Assembly (NCBI GenBank): GCA_030655215.1
Contig: JAURVZ010000014.1
Coordinates: forward strand, 1 to 40,166
Direction of reading: 5' to 3'
Length of the DNA: 40,166 nt
Source: Pseudolabrys sp.
GTDB lineage: Bacteria; Pseudomonadota; Alphaproteobacteria; Rhizobiales; Xanthobacteraceae
The position numbers and the translations under genes are program-made. This document shows positions 14,164 to 24,529 of this stretch, piece after piece. Each line of letters begins with the position of its first letter. The first letter of the stretch is position 1. The notes beneath the pieces are model-generated. The model saw only the letters and a program-made list of their open reading frames with translations, ran no database searches and was not told where the DNA came from.

Positions 14164-14583
14164 TTATTTAACCCGGCGGCGGCGCTGCTGGCCGAGGCCC
14201 ATCTGCTTCGCCAGTTGCGAGCGCGCGGCGGCGTAGTTCGGCGCGACCATCGGATAGTCGGCGCCGAGATTCCATTTCTCGCGGTACTGCTCGGGCGTCA
14301 TATTGTACTGCGTGCGCAAATGGCGCTTGAGCGACTTGAATTTTTTGCCGTCCTCGAGACAGACAATATGTTCCGGGGTGATGGACTTTTTCACCGGTAC
14401 TGCCGGCTTTAACGGCTCGGCGGCGGATTCGCCCGGCTTGCCGGAGACGCGGCTGAGCGCGGCGTAGACCTGATTGATGAGACCCGGGATTTCGGTTGCC
14501 GAAACAGTGTTGTTGCTGACATAGGCCGAGACGATCTCGGCGGTCAGTTCAATGAAATTGCCGCTTGCCGTGCCGTCGCTCAT
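14164..14583 (-). CDS. MucR/Ros-family transcriptional regulator with altered zinc finger
   Basis: The 139-residue protein has the MucR/Ros layout: an N-terminal helical oligomerisation part ('[34 protein letters not shown]') and a C-terminal DNA-binding finger region '[60 protein letters not shown]'. The first three ligand positions (Cys, Asp, His) are present, but the usual His in 'THY/THH' is replaced: the sequence reads RTQY. Zinc may not bind, as I recall for some Mesorhizobium Ml paralogues. The ATG at 14583 is preferred over 14604. MucR proteins are global regulators or H-NS-like silencers. Confidence 0.88.
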   Translation of the reverse strand: MSDGTASGNFIELTAEIVSAYVSNNTVSATEIPGLINQVYAALSRVSGKPGESAAEPLKPAVPVKKSITPEHIVCLEDGKKFKSLKRHLRTQYNMTPEQYREKWNLGADYPMVAPNYAAARSQLAKQMGLGQQRRRRVK

Positions 14584-14710
14584 CGCCTGCCCCCGCATGA
14601 TCAAAGCCGCTATATTTGAACAGTACTGGCGAGCTTTAGATTACGCAAGTCGAACGGCGGCGAAGTGCAAACTACACTGTCGCTATGCTGTGATGCTGCC
14701 GCAAAAACGG

Positions 14711-15808
14711 TCAGGACGTCTTTTCGAGGTGGGCGCGCAACTCGTTGATCGAGGCAAAGCGCAACGTGCCCTGCGGCAGTTCGGCTTCGATCGAACCGTC
14801 GACATAGAGCGTGTAACCCATGCCATCGACGACACCCGACTTGAGGATGGCGACAGTGGTGCGCGGCTCTTCGGCTTCCGGCTCGGGCGGCTCGTCGGCG
14901 GGCTCCGGGATCGCCTCCGGCACCTCGGCGGCCAATGGCTCCCGCACTTCAATCTCAGGCTCGACGGGACGGGTGGCGCCGCGCCGGATGTTGGACCAGT
15001 GAAACGCAGAGGGCTTCGGCTCCGGCTTGGGCGCCGGCTCGGGAGCTTCCGGTTCTGCCAGTTCGGGTTCGGCAGCCTGCGGGTCCGGCTGCGGCTCCGA
15101 CTTGGGCTCTGATTTCGGCTCGGCCGGCCACATGGCGTCGAAATAGGTGTTCGACTTGCGCGGCGCGGCGGGGGGCGGCAGCTGGTCGAGATCCGGCGCC
15201 TGCTCTTCCTCCTCACGCTTCTCGGCAACAGCATCGAGATCGATCGGCGGATCGAGATCGGCACGGCGGTCGCGCAGCTCGAAATCCTGCGGCGCTTCCG
15301 GTTCTTGCGGCAGCGGCGACAGATAAGCCTCTTCCGCCTGGGCCACCGGTGGCTCATCGGGATTGGGCAAATAGGGCGGAGAATAATTGGAGTCGCGGTC
15401 CGGCAGCGGCGAGAACGCCGGTGCGGGTGGCGCAAACCGCGGTTCCGGCTCAGGGCGGGCTTCGGGCGGCCGCGGCGCGGGGCGGGACTTCGGCGGAAAC
15501 GGCACGGGCGCAGCGGGGGCGGCCTGTTGCGGACGGCCGGCAGCAGCAGCGACAACGGCGGGATCGAATGTGTCGAACGGCCGGCTGGCGCGGACCGCCG
15601 GGCGGGTCGCCAGGGCGTCGGTCAGCTTTTGCACCGACGAGACGGCCATGCCGAGCGCGCTGATGATCAAGCCGCCGACGACAGCCGTCGTCCCGGCGAC
15701 AATCAGCGTATTGCCGATGCCGAACTCATTGTTCGGAATGCCATAGCCGATCATCGCGGCGCCAATCGCCACGATGAGAGCCCCTATTCCATATAACAAA
15801 ATCGGCAT
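14711..15808 (-). CDS. Membrane protein with long Pro/Glu-rich disordered region
   Basis: The 365-residue product has two N-terminal membrane helices (about residues 3-24 and 34-58). A 230-residue proline-, glutamate- and alanine-rich region follows, with imperfect repeats such as 'SEPKSEPQPDPQ' and 'EAPEPAPKPEPKPS'. The C-terminus is a compact domain: 'VVDGMGYTLYVDGSIEAELPQGTLRFASINELRAHLEK'. The last 45 residues look like a small folded beta domain that reads like a conserved module. The middle is probably a flexible periplasmic or cytosolic linker. No family is firmly recognised; rhizobial homologues are hypothetical proteins as far as I recall. The mucR-like gene lies 127 bases downstream. 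Confidence 0.75.
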   Translation of the reverse strand: MPILLYGIGALIVAIGAAMIGYGIPNNEFGIGNTLIVAGTTAVVGGLIISALGMAVSSVQKLTDALATRPAVRASRPFDTFDPAVVAAAAGRPQQAAPAAPVPFPPKSRPAPRPPEARPEPEPRFAPPAPAFSPLPDRDSNYSPPYLPNPDEPPVAQAEEAYLSPLPQEPEAPQDFELRDRRADLDPPIDLDAVAEKREEEEQAPDLDQLPPPAAPRKSNTYFDAMWPAEPKSEPKSEPQPDPQAAEPELAEPEAPEPAPKPEPKPSAFHWSNIRRGATRPVEPEIEVREPLAAEVPEAIPEPADEPPEPEAEEPRTTVAILKSGVVDGMGYTLYVDGSIEAELPQGTLRFASINELRAHLEKTS

Positions 15809-16202
15809 GTCCGGTTTGATCCTCTGCTACCCGATCGGCCTGGAAAACGGCGGTACCAAAAGAGGTAACCCATTAAACTAACGTGGAATTCTCGCTTTTT
15901 TCCGCATCTGCGGCAACTATTAAAGTTAAAAATACCAAGATATGCCTTCAAACTTCATTAACGCTGTTGCTCAAACCTCGAAAGCGAAGGGTGGATACTT
16001 GCGCGGACACCGTGGTGACGGCCGGCGCGGGCGATAAGCCAGACTTTCCCAAGATCGAATACCGCAAAAAGTTGCCCCGGCGCTCCGCAGCGCCTAATTA
16101 ACTAATAGTGGAACTCGCAAGGGTCACGCCGGGTTCACCTATACCGTTCATTTGGACCGGCTATTCCGCAGAAATCGTCGTCGTCGACCTTAGGAGGAAC
16201 TG
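15809..16202. other. AT-rich divergent intergenic region before sodB
   Basis: These 394 bases separate the minus-strand Pro-rich protein from sodB. The stretch 15870-15990 and the TAATTAACTAATA at about 16095-16107 are notably AT-rich for this genome, which would suit binding by MucR-type silencers. A 72-codon frame (15883-16101) exists, but its composition is unconvincing. A strong ribosome site (AGGAGGAACTG) lies at the end, directly before sodB. No clear terminator or consensus promoter is visible. Confidence 0.5.
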
Positions 16203-16805
16203 ATGTCTTTCACGCTGCCCGAGCTGCCTTATTCCTACGACGCGCTGGCGCCTTACATGTCGCGCGAGACGCTCGAATATCACCATGACAAGCACCACAA
16301 GGCTTACGTCGACAACGGCAACAAGTTGCTCGCCGAATCCGATCTCAAGGACAAATCGCTGGAAGAGATCGTGAAGGGCTCGCACGGCAAGAATGCGCCG
16401 CTGTTCAACAATGCCGGCCAGCACTACAATCATCTGCACTTCTGGAAGTGGATGAAGCCGGATGGCGGCGGCGACAAGATCCCCGGCAAACTCAAAGCCG
16501 CGATCGATAGCGACCTCGGCGGCCTGGACAAGCTGAAAGCCGATTTCTCGGCGGCCGGCGTTGGCCAGTTCGGCTCCGGCTGGGCCTGGATCGAAGTCAA
16601 AGGCGGCAAGCTCGCCATCTCCAAGACTCCGAACGGCGAAAGCCCGCTGGTCAATGGCGCGACACCGATCCTCGGCTGCGATGTGTGGGAGCACTCCTAC
16701 TACATCGATTACCGCAATCGCCGCCCGGACTATCTCAAGGCCTTCCTCGATCATCTGGTGAACTGGGAATATGTCGACGAGATGTACACCGCGGCGACCA
16801 AGTAA
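16203..16805 (+). CDS. sodB: Superoxide dismutase, iron-type
   Basis: This 200-residue cytosolic enzyme converts superoxide to oxygen and hydrogen peroxide. The four metal ligands are His27 ('LEYHHDKHH'), His77 ('HYNHLHFW'), Asp160 and His164 ('CDVWEHSYYIDY'). The active-site glutamine is in the N-terminal half (Gln73 in 'NNAGQHYNH'), and the C-terminal position reads 'NGATP', both of which favour the iron form over manganese. The start is unambiguous, with AGGAGG placed five to ten bases upstream. A glycosyltransferase gene follows after 18 bases and may be co-transcribed. Confidence 0.96.
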   Translation: MSFTLPELPYSYDALAPYMSRETLEYHHDKHHKAYVDNGNKLLAESDLKDKSLEEIVKGSHGKNAPLFNNAGQHYNHLHFWKWMKPDGGGDKIPGKLKAAIDSDLGGLDKLKADFSAAGVGQFGSGWAWIEVKGGKLAISKTPNGESPLVNGATPILGCDVWEHSYYIDYRNRRPDYLKAFLDHLVNWEYVDEMYTAATK

Positions 16806-16823
16806 GATCACGGACAAACACTG

Positions 16824-18455
16824 ATGCCCGGCGCGCGGTCGGCTAAATCTTTTGCCGACCGCGTGGCCGACGCTCTGGCCATCGTGGTGTTGCTGACGGT
16901 TGCGCTGGTCGCAGCCGTCACCTTTCGCGACTTCGGTCTCGGCTGGGACGACTTCACGCACTCGCAATATGGCGAACTGCTGCTCAAGCTTTACAGCTCG
17001 GGCTTCACAGACACGCGCGCGCTGTCCTTCGTCAATCTCTACAAATACGGCGGCGGCTTTGACCTCGCCGCGGCTTTTATCGCCAAATTCCTGCCCTTCG
17101 ATCTGTTTGAAACGCGCCGCCTGGTCGGCGCGATTATCGGCATCATCGGATTATTCGTGACCTGGCGGCTTGGCCGTCGTCTTGGCGGTCCGGTTGCCGG
17201 CTGCGCCGGTTTGATCCTGCTGGCTGCCTGCCCGCTGTTTTTCGGCCATATGTTCATCAATGCCAAGGACGCGCCCTTCGCCACCGCGATGGCCGTGCTG
17301 CTGCTCGGCATCGTTCGTTCGATGGATGAATATCCGCGGCCGTCAGTGCGCACGGTCGCGTTACTCGGCGTCGGCATTGGTGTGGCGTTCGGCTCGCGCA
17401 TCCTTGGCGCCGTTGCCGCGCCCTATGCGCTCGCCGCGATGCTGCTGATCGTCACCACCGAACTGCAATCGACCCCGTGGAAGACCGTCGCGCAACGCAG
17501 CGTTCAATTTCTCTGGCTCTGTTTGCCGGCGCTGGCGCTCGGTTACCTGATCATGGGATTCCTGTGGCCGTGGTCGGTGATTTCGCCGCTTAATCCGCTT
17601 GATGCGGCCGAATACTTCGACAAGTTCTTCGAGAAGCCGTGGAAGGAATTGTTCGAAGGCAAGCTGATCTGGGTGCCGCAAATGCCCATCACGTATTTGC
17701 CGCATCTGTTCGCGCTGAAATTGCCGATCGTCATGCTGGTGTTCGGCTTGATCGGGCTTGTTGGCATCATCGTCACGCTGGTGCGCGGCGGCATTGCCCT
17801 GAACCGGCGCGGCGCGCTGCTGGCTTTGGCGCTGGCTTCGCTATTGCCGATCGTGCTGGCGATCATTTCGCACCCGGCGTTTTACAACGGCCTGCGGCAT
17901 TTCGTTTTTGTCGTGCCGCCTTTCGCGGCTGCCGGCGGGCTTGCTTTCGGCTGGCTGTTCGAGCGCGCACGCCGCTATGGCTGGCCGCAAATGGCCTCGG
18001 TTTGTTTTATCTTCCTCGCCGGCGTCAGCCTGCCCTTGATCGAAATGGTGCGGCTGCATCCGTATCAATATGTCAGTTTCAATTCATTCGCCGGCGGCGT
18101 GCCGAAGGCGCAATACAATTTCATGCTCGACTATTGGGGCGTTGCCTTCAAACAGGCGGCGGAGGAATTGAAGGTGCGGCTGAAGAATAGCGCCGAACAT
18201 CCGCCGGCCGGACGCAAATGGATCGTTGCGATTTGCGGGCCACAGCTGGCGGCGCAGCAGGTGCTCGGACCGGAGTTCGAGACGACCTTCAACGAGAAGC
18301 AGGCCGACTTCGCCATGGCGGTCGGCGCTTACTATTGCGAGTACCTGAAAGCGCCGATCATCGCTGATATCGAACGCGAAGGCGTGGTCTTCGCGCGGGT
18401 GTATGATCTGCGCGGCGGCCCGACGCCGAAGTTGCTGACCGAACCGCCGCCGTGA
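16824..18455 (+). CDS. GT-C superfamily membrane glycosyltransferase (ArnT/PMT-like)
   Basis: The 543-residue protein has about eleven membrane helices in the first 420 residues and a periplasmic C-terminal part. The first loop contains the acidic 'GLGWDDFTHSQYGELLL' motif typical of dolichol/undecaprenyl-phosphate-sugar dependent GT-C enzymes (PMT_2/ArnT group). 'LLAACPLFFGHMFINAKDAPFATAMAVLLLGIVRSMDE' is the usual second conserved block. It probably transfers a sugar from a lipid carrier on the periplasmic side; the acceptor is unknown. Its gene starts 18 bases after sodB without a promoter of its own, and a strong hairpin lies directly downstream. Confidence 0.8.
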   Translation: MPGARSAKSFADRVADALAIVVLLTVALVAAVTFRDFGLGWDDFTHSQYGELLLKLYSSGFTDTRALSFVNLYKYGGGFDLAAAFIAKFLPFDLFETRRLVGAIIGIIGLFVTWRLGRRLGGPVAGCAGLILLAACPLFFGHMFINAKDAPFATAMAVLLLGIVRSMDEYPRPSVRTVALLGVGIGVAFGSRILGAVAAPYALAAMLLIVTTELQSTPWKTVAQRSVQFLWLCLPALALGYLIMGFLWPWSVISPLNPLDAAEYFDKFFEKPWKELFEGKLIWVPQMPITYLPHLFALKLPIVMLVFGLIGLVGIIVTLVRGGIALNRRGALLALALASLLPIVLAIISHPAFYNGLRHFVFVVPPFAAAGGLAFGWLFERARRYGWPQMASVCFIFLAGVSLPLIEMVRLHPYQYVSFNSFAGGVPKAQYNFMLDYWGVAFKQAAEELKVRLKNSAEHPPAGRKWIVAICGPQLAAQQVLGPEFETTFNEKQADFAMAVGAYYCEYLKAPIIADIEREGVVFARVYDLRGGPTPKLLTEPPP

Positions 18456-18458
18456 CTC

Positions 18459-18510
18459 TTCTTTCCCCTCCCCCCGCGCGCACTTGCGCGCGGTGGGGAG
18501 GGTAAAGAAG
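18459..18510. terminator. Bidirectional hairpin terminator between convergent genes
   Basis: A long inverted repeat pairs TTCTTTCCCCTCCCC with GGGGAGGGTAAAGAA around a CGCGCGCACTTGCGCGCG core, with one extra base and one mismatch in the stem. It sits between the ends of the glycosyltransferase (plus) and the lactonase-like gene (minus). The TTCTTT/AAAGAA ends give a pyrimidine run on each strand, suiting termination in both directions. Confidence 0.75.
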
Positions 18511-18529
18511 CACCGTGCGACAGTCGAAG

Positions 18530-19645
18530 TTACATCTTCACGATCTCAACCCAGTTCGGATTCTTGCCGACCGGATATTCCTTGAGCTTGGTCAAGGCAC
18601 CGGTCTTCTTGTCGATCTTGTACGTCGTCAGGCTGTTCGACAGCTGGCCGACCGCGATCAACGTGCTGCCCGACGGATCGATGTTGAAACCGCGCGGCTG
18701 CTTTTCGGTCGGATAGGTGCGGACCGCTTTCAACACGCCGGTCTTCTTGTCGACGCTGAACGCGGCGATCGTGCTGCTGGTGCGTTCGGTCGCATAGAGG
18801 AATTTGCCGTCCGGCGTCAGGTGGATATCGGCGGCCCAGGGCTTGCCGTTGAAATCCTTCGGCAGCGACGAGGCGCCCTGCACTTCCGGCTTCATCGTGC
18901 CGGCCTTGGCATCCCACGGAAATACGTGGATGGCGCCGCTGAGTTCATCGAGCAGATAAACGAACTTCTTGTCCGGCGAGAAAACCAGGTGGCGCGGCCC
19001 GCCCTTGGCCGCGACGCTGACGGTCGGCGGCGTGTTCGGCGACAGAGTGCCGGTCTTGGCGTCGAACTTCTGCTGATAGACGACATCGCCGCCGAGGCTG
19101 GTGTGCAGCACGAACTTGTTCGACGGATCGGTGATGATCGCATGCGCATTCTGCAGCGTGGTAATGTTCTGCGTCGCCGCGCCGACAACGCCGTTCGGGC
19201 CGATCGGATTGACGGTGACCTTGTGCCCGCCATAGGACGCGCCGAACAAATAGCGCCCCGTGCGGTCGGTCGAAATGTAAGCCATCGAGTCGGCCAAGGG
19301 GCCGGCGCCGACATGGGTGAGCTTGCCCGTCTTCGCGTCGATGGTGAACGTCACCGCCGTGAACGGCTCATTGCGCAAGCCGACATAGAGCCGCTTCTTG
19401 TCCGGGCTGACCGCCATCGGCAGCGAGCCGCCGGGCTTGGCCGGTCCGGGCACGGCAACGGTTTCAACCGGCGTCAAATCACCATTGGCCTTCAGCTCAA
19501 GGACGCTGACGTCCTGGCTGTCGGAATTTCCTACATAAACGAAAGTCGCCGCATCAGCCGCCGTCATTGCAAACATCACTCCCAGCACAGCGCCCGCAAC
19601 AGCGGCGCCACATCGATGGCTTTTCAATAGTGGATTCTTGAGCAT
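18530..19645 (-). CDS. Exported seven-bladed beta-propeller protein, lactonase (PF10282) family
   Basis: I set the start at the ATG at 19645 because GGGGAAGC lies just upstream and it yields a clean signal peptide (MLKNPLLKSHRCGAAVAGAV... ending TAADA before ATFVYVG). The 371-residue product carries repeated propeller blades: 'ATFVYVGNSDSQDVSVLEL', 'SPDKKRLYVGLRN', 'STDRTGRYLFGASYGGHKV', 'SPDKKFVYLLDELSGAIHVF', 'TPDGKFLYATERTSSTIAAF' and 'DPSGSTLIAVGQLSNSLTTYKID'. This is the 6-phosphogluconolactonase-like/YVTN family. The predicted periplasmic location argues against cytosolic sugar-phosphate metabolism, so the substrate is unknown. Confidence 0.85.
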   Translation of the reverse strand: MLKNPLLKSHRCGAAVAGAVLGVMFAMTAADAATFVYVGNSDSQDVSVLELKANGDLTPVETVAVPGPAKPGGSLPMAVSPDKKRLYVGLRNEPFTAVTFTIDAKTGKLTHVGAGPLADSMAYISTDRTGRYLFGASYGGHKVTVNPIGPNGVVGAATQNITTLQNAHAIITDPSNKFVLHTSLGGDVVYQQKFDAKTGTLSPNTPPTVSVAAKGGPRHLVFSPDKKFVYLLDELSGAIHVFPWDAKAGTMKPEVQGASSLPKDFNGKPWAADIHLTPDGKFLYATERTSSTIAAFSVDKKTGVLKAVRTYPTEKQPRGFNIDPSGSTLIAVGQLSNSLTTYKIDKKTGALTKLKEYPVGKNPNWVEIVKM

Positions 19646-19792
19646 TTGCTTCCCCGAATTTTTTTTAGCGTTCAACGCCGGGCGTCGCCGGCCCACTTAT
19701 CCTATCATCATATGACACGACGTTGACCAGAGGGCGGTTTGCCGCGGTGGAAAGCTGGTCCGGCACGGCGCAACATATTCGCCGCCGGTTGA

Positions 19793-19820
19793 TTGCTAAG
19801 TCCATAAAAAAGCTTAGATA
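19793..19820 (+). promoter_or_regulatory. Possible promoter of the amine oxidase gene
   Basis: TTGCTA (19793-19798), 16 bases, and TAGATA (19815-19820) make a plausible sigma-70 promoter in an AT-rich patch 28 bases before the ATG. The -35 is only a partial match to TTGACA. Confidence 0.3.
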
Positions 19821-19847
19821 TTCGGTCTCGACCGTCGAAGGACCAGC

Positions 19848-21086
19848 ATGACATATCGCGAAACAGAAGTTGCCATCATCGGCGGTGGCGCGGCCGGCAT
19901 TGCCGCCGGACGGCGGCTGCGCGATGCCGGCATTGACTGCCTGATTATCGAGGCACGCCCGCGGCTCGGTGGCCGGGCTTTCACCGCTGATGATCCGTCA
20001 GGTTTTCCCGTCGATCTTGGCTGCGGCTGGCTGCATTCGGCCGACCGCAATCCGTGGGTGGCGCTTGTCGAAGCGGACGGCTTCACTGTCGACAAGACGG
20101 CGCCGCCGTGGTCGCGGCCGTCGCTGCCCGGCGTGTTCAAGCCGGGCGAGCAGAATGAATTCAACGAAGCGATGGGCGCCTTCTTCGAGCGGCTCAGCGC
20201 CGCTGTCGCGAACGGCAAGGACATGCCCGCGTCTGATGTGCTCGAGCCCGGCAACCGCTGGAATAATCTGATCACCGCGGTCGGCACTTATATCAGCGGC
20301 ACCGAGCTGCAGAACATGTCGGCGCTCGACTTCGAGCAATACGACGACACGGAGATCAACTGGCGCGTCAAGGAAGGCTACGGCACGGCGATTGCCGCGC
20401 ATGTCAACGATGTGCCGGTGCTGTTCGATTGTCCGGTGACGCGCATCGATCACAGCGGCAAGCGCATCAGAATCGTCACCGCGAAGGGCGACATCGTCGC
20501 TGACAAGGTCATCATCACGCTGCCGACCAATGTGCTGGCCGAGCGCGCTGATTTCTTTGCGCCGGCTCTGCCGGAGAAGACGCGCGCCGCGTCGCGCCTG
20601 CCGCTTGGTCTTGCCGACAAATTGTTTCTGCATCTTGACCGCGCTGAGGAGTTCGAGCCCGGCGGCCGCTTGTTCGGCAACATCGACCGCAGCGGCACCG
20701 GCACCTATCACATGCGGCCCTTCGGACGGCCGCTGATCGAATGCTTCTATGCCGGGCAATGCGCGCACGATCTCGAGGCCGGCGGCGAACGCGCCTTCTT
20801 CAACTTCGCGGTCGAAGAACTCTCCAGCCACCTCGGCAGCGATTTCGGCAAACGCGTGACGCCGTCGCTCGTGCATCGCTGGGCCAAGGACCCCTATGCG
20901 CAAGGCTCGTATTCATATGCCGTGCCGGGTGCGGCAGACGAACGCGCAGTGCTCGCGGGGCCGGTCGATCAGCGGCTGTTCTTTGCCGGTGAAGCCTGTT
21001 CGGCGCACGACTTCAGCACGGCGCATGGGGCTTATCTGACCGGCATTGCCGCGGCCGATGCGGCCATCGCAGCGCGCAAAGCCTAG
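19848..21086 (+). CDS. FAD-dependent amine oxidase family protein
   Basis: The 412-residue protein has the N-terminal FAD dinucleotide fold '[37 protein letters not shown]' (GxGxxG-like glycines, the acidic residue at the end of the second strand, and the GGR motif). It closes with the C-terminal FAD motif '[28 protein letters not shown]'. This is the flavin-containing amine oxidoreductase family (monoamine/polyamine oxidase-like). There is no signal peptide. The substrate cannot be told from sequence. A GGACC lies just before the ATG. It is monocistronic or followed 89 bases later by the ABC exporter. Confidence 0.88.
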   Translation: MTYRETEVAIIGGGAAGIAAGRRLRDAGIDCLIIEARPRLGGRAFTADDPSGFPVDLGCGWLHSADRNPWVALVEADGFTVDKTAPPWSRPSLPGVFKPGEQNEFNEAMGAFFERLSAAVANGKDMPASDVLEPGNRWNNLITAVGTYISGTELQNMSALDFEQYDDTEINWRVKEGYGTAIAAHVNDVPVLFDCPVTRIDHSGKRIRIVTAKGDIVADKVIITLPTNVLAERADFFAPALPEKTRAASRLPLGLADKLFLHLDRAEEFEPGGRLFGNIDRSGTGTYHMRPFGRPLIECFYAGQCAHDLEAGGERAFFNFAVEELSSHLGSDFGKRVTPSLVHRWAKDPYAQGSYSYAVPGAADERAVLAGPVDQRLFFAGEACSAHDFSTAHGAYLTGIAAADAAIAARKA

Positions 21087-21175
21087 ACAATCTTTGCAAA
21101 GAAGGGGCTGGTGTATCACCGGCCCCGCCCCTATATGCGAGGCGGTATACCCCTTCCCGCATTTGCGATTCATTC

Positions 21176-22110
<935 letters not shown>

Positions 22111-22114
<4 letters not shown>

Positions 22115-22884
22115 ACCAGGCCATCAACACCCACGCCATCATCGCCATCTACAAGTTCGAAATGGCGCGCACTTTGCGCACCGTCTGGCAGAGCATCGTC
22201 TCGCCGGTCATTTCGACCTCGCTGTATTTCGTCGTGTTCGGCGCAGCGATCGGCTCGCGCATCACCGAGATCGAGGGCATCCCCTACGGCGCCTTCATCG
22301 TGCCCGGCCTGATCATGTTGATGTTGCTGACGCAGAGCACCATGAACGCGTCATTCGGCATCTATTTCCCGCGCTTCACCGGCACGATCTATGAACTGCT
22401 GTCGGCGCCAGTGTCGTCCTTTGAGATTGCCTGCGGCTTCGTCGGCGCGGCGGCGACCAAGTCGATCATTCTGGGATTGATCATTCTGGCGACGTCCTGG
22501 CTGTTCGTGCCGATGCAGATCGCCCATCCGTTCTGGATGCTCGGCTTCCTGGTGCTGACCGCGATCACCTTCAGCCTGTTCGGCTTCATCATCGGCATCT
22601 GGGCCGACGGTTTCGAGCAGTTGCAGATCATCCCGCTGCTGATCATCACGCCGCTGACCTTCCTCGGCGGCACCTTTTACTCGACGCACGTCCTGCCGCC
22701 CTTCTGGCAGACCGTGACCTTGTTCAACCCTGTCGTGTACCTGATTAGCGGTTTCCGCTGGGCTTTCTTCGAGGTGTCGGATGTCAGCCCGTGGGTCAGC
22801 CTGGCCATGACGCTGCTGTTCATGGTGATGTGCGTGGTCACCATCTGGTGGATCTTCAAATCCGGCTACCGGCTGAAGAAATAG
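22111..22884 (+). CDS. ABC-2 type permease, YadH type
   Basis: The 257-residue protein has six membrane helices and matches the ABC-2 membrane family: '[36 protein letters not shown]', '[47 protein letters not shown]', and '[45 protein letters not shown]'. The length and sequence resemble YadH (256 residues). Its start overlaps the ATPase stop (ATGA), so the pair forms one exporter in the inner membrane, probably as a homodimer of each subunit. A GC-rich hairpin follows before opgG. Confidence 0.92.
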
Positions 22885-22950
22885 CGCCTTAAGTCTCATG
22901 GAACTCTAGGCATGGCCGGGCATTGAAAGCCTGAGCTATTGCAATGCAAC

Positions 22951-22974
22951 AGGGGCGCTTGGCGCGCGCCCCCT
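22951..22974. terminator. GC-rich hairpin between yadH-like gene and opgG
   Basis: AGGGGCGC (22951-22958) pairs with GCGCCCCCT (22966-22974) with one bulged C. It is followed by GAATTT rather than a T-run, so as an intrinsic terminator it is weak; it may instead stabilise or attenuate the transcript. Confidence 0.35.
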
Positions 22975-23002
22975 GAATTTAGCGCCCCGGTGGAGTTTCC
23001 TC

Positions 23003-24529
23003 GTGAATCGGCGACAATTTCTCTCAACATCGGCCGCGGTGCCGATCGTTGCGTCCGCATCTTATGGCATTGGCAGCGCCTGGGCGGCCAATCCGCCGGC
23101 GCCTGCGCCCACCGACGCGCCGTTCGATCCCTCCGTTGTGCGCCAGATTGCCCGCGAACTGGCGACCAAGCCCTATGTCGCGCCGTTGACGGCCCTGCCG
23201 GACAATCTCAAGGATCTCGATTACGACAAATACCGCAAAATCCGCTTCGCGCCGGACAAGGCTTTGTGGCGCGACGAGAAACTGCCGTTCCAGATCCAGC
23301 TTTTTCACCGCGGCTTCTTCTATTCCAACCGCGTTGACATCCACACGGTCGCCAAGGGCCGCGCGACGCCGATCAAGTATTCGACCAGCCTGTTCACTTT
23401 CGAAGGCCTGACGCCGCCGCCGGCCGATGCCGATCTAGGCTTTGCCGGCTTTCGCATTCACGCGCCGATGAACCGGCCGGACTATTTCGACGAGGTCACC
23501 GTCTTCCTGGGCGCCAGCTATTTCCGCGCTGTCGCCAAGGGACAGAGCTACGGCCTGTCGGCGCGCGGACTGGCGCTTAACACCGCCGATCCGAAGGGCG
23601 AGGAATTCCCGCTGTTCAAGACGTTCTGGATCGAGACGCCGGACGCGCGCGCCAATTCGATCGTTGTGCACGCCATTCTCGACAGCAAGTCGGCGGCGGC
23701 GGCCTACCGCTTCACCATCCGCCCCGGTGCCACCACGGTTCATGACGTCGAAATGACGTTGTACCCGCGCACCGATGTCGCCGAGCCCGGCATTGCGCCG
23801 ATGACCAGCATGTTCTTCTTCGACGCCAATGACCGAAAGGATGTCGACGACTTCAGGCCGGCGGTTCATGATTCCGACGGCCTCGCCATCCGCAACGGCC
23901 ACGGCGAAAATTTGTGGCGCGTGCTGACCAATCCGCGCGATCTGCAGATCTCAAGTTTCTACGATAGCAATCCGCGCAGCTTCGGCCTGCTCCAGCGCAA
24001 GCGCGAATTCAAATATTACGAAGATCTCGAGTCGCATTTCGAGAAGCGGCCGAGCCTGCGCGTTGAGCCGATCGGCGATTGGGGCGCCGGCGAAGTGCGC
24101 CTTGTCGAGATCCCGACCAATAACGAAGTGCACGATAATATCGTCTCATACTGGCGCCCGAAGGACCCGCTGAAAGCCAAAGGCGAATACGCCTTCACCT
24201 ACCGTTTGCATTGGGGCGTGGGCGAGAAACTGCCGCTAGCTGAATTCAAGACGACGCGTTCGGGCTCTGCCGGCGACAACCGCCTGTTCGTTCTCGATAT
24301 CACCGGTGAAAATCTCAAGGACATAAAGCCGGAAACCGTGCGTGGCCTCGTCACCACGAACTTTGGCAAGATCGAGAATGTCGTCTCGCAGCCTAATTCT
24401 GAATCCGGCGGCTGGCGGCTCAGCTTCAATCTCAATCCGGAGAGCAAGCCGGTTGTTGAGCTGCGCGCCCAGTTGATGCAGGCCGAAGAGCCGCTCAGCG
24501 AGGTCTGGGTCTATCGATGGACGCCGTAA
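23003..24529 (+). CDS. opgG: Periplasmic glucan biosynthesis protein OpgG/OpgD family
   Basis: The 508-residue protein begins with a twin-arginine style signal (MNRRQFLSTSAAVPIVASAS, cleavage near AWAA), so it is likely exported folded by Tat, as known for E. coli OpgD. The mature part matches the MdoG family (PF04349): 'YRKIRFAPDKALWRDEKLPFQIQLFHRGFFY', 'SYFRAVAKGQSYGLSARGLALNTADPKGEEFPLFKTFWIE' and 'SHFEKRPSLRVEPIGDWGAGEVRLVEIPTNNEVHDNIVSYWRP'. It is needed for branching or processing of osmoregulated periplasmic glucans. The start is GTG behind GGTGGAG. It overlaps opgH by 13 bases. Confidence 0.93.
   Translation: MNRRQFLSTSAAVPIVASASYGIGSAWAANPPAPAPTDAPFDPSVVRQIARELATKPYVAPLTALPDNLKDLDYDKYRKIRFAPDKALWRDEKLPFQIQLFHRGFFYSNRVDIHTVAKGRATPIKYSTSLFTFEGLTPPPADADLGFAGFRIHAPMNRPDYFDEVTVFLGASYFRAVAKGQSYGLSARGLALNTADPKGEEFPLFKTFWIETPDARANSIVVHAILDSKSAAAAYRFTIRPGATTVHDVEMTLYPRTDVAEPGIAPMTSMFFFDANDRKDVDDFRPAVHDSDGLAIRNGHGENLWRVLTNPRDLQISSFYDSNPRSFGLLQRKREFKYYEDLESHFEKRPSLRVEPIGDWGAGEVRLVEIPTNNEVHDNIVSYWRPKDPLKAKGEYAFTYRLHWGVGEKLPLAEFKTTRSGSAGDNRLFVLDITGENLKDIKPETVRGLVTTNFGKIENVVSQPNSESGGWRLSFNLNPESKPVVELRAQLMQAEEPLSEVWVYRWTP

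Noticed and set aside
15883..16101. 72-codon frame in the sodB upstream region
   Set aside because: Composition and AT-rich codons do not fit the neighbours, there is no ribosome site, and no family is recognised.
18515..19630. 371-codon open frame on the plus strand
   Set aside because: It is antisense to the beta-propeller gene, which has a signal peptide, blades and a ribosome site; the plus-strand product is a shadow.
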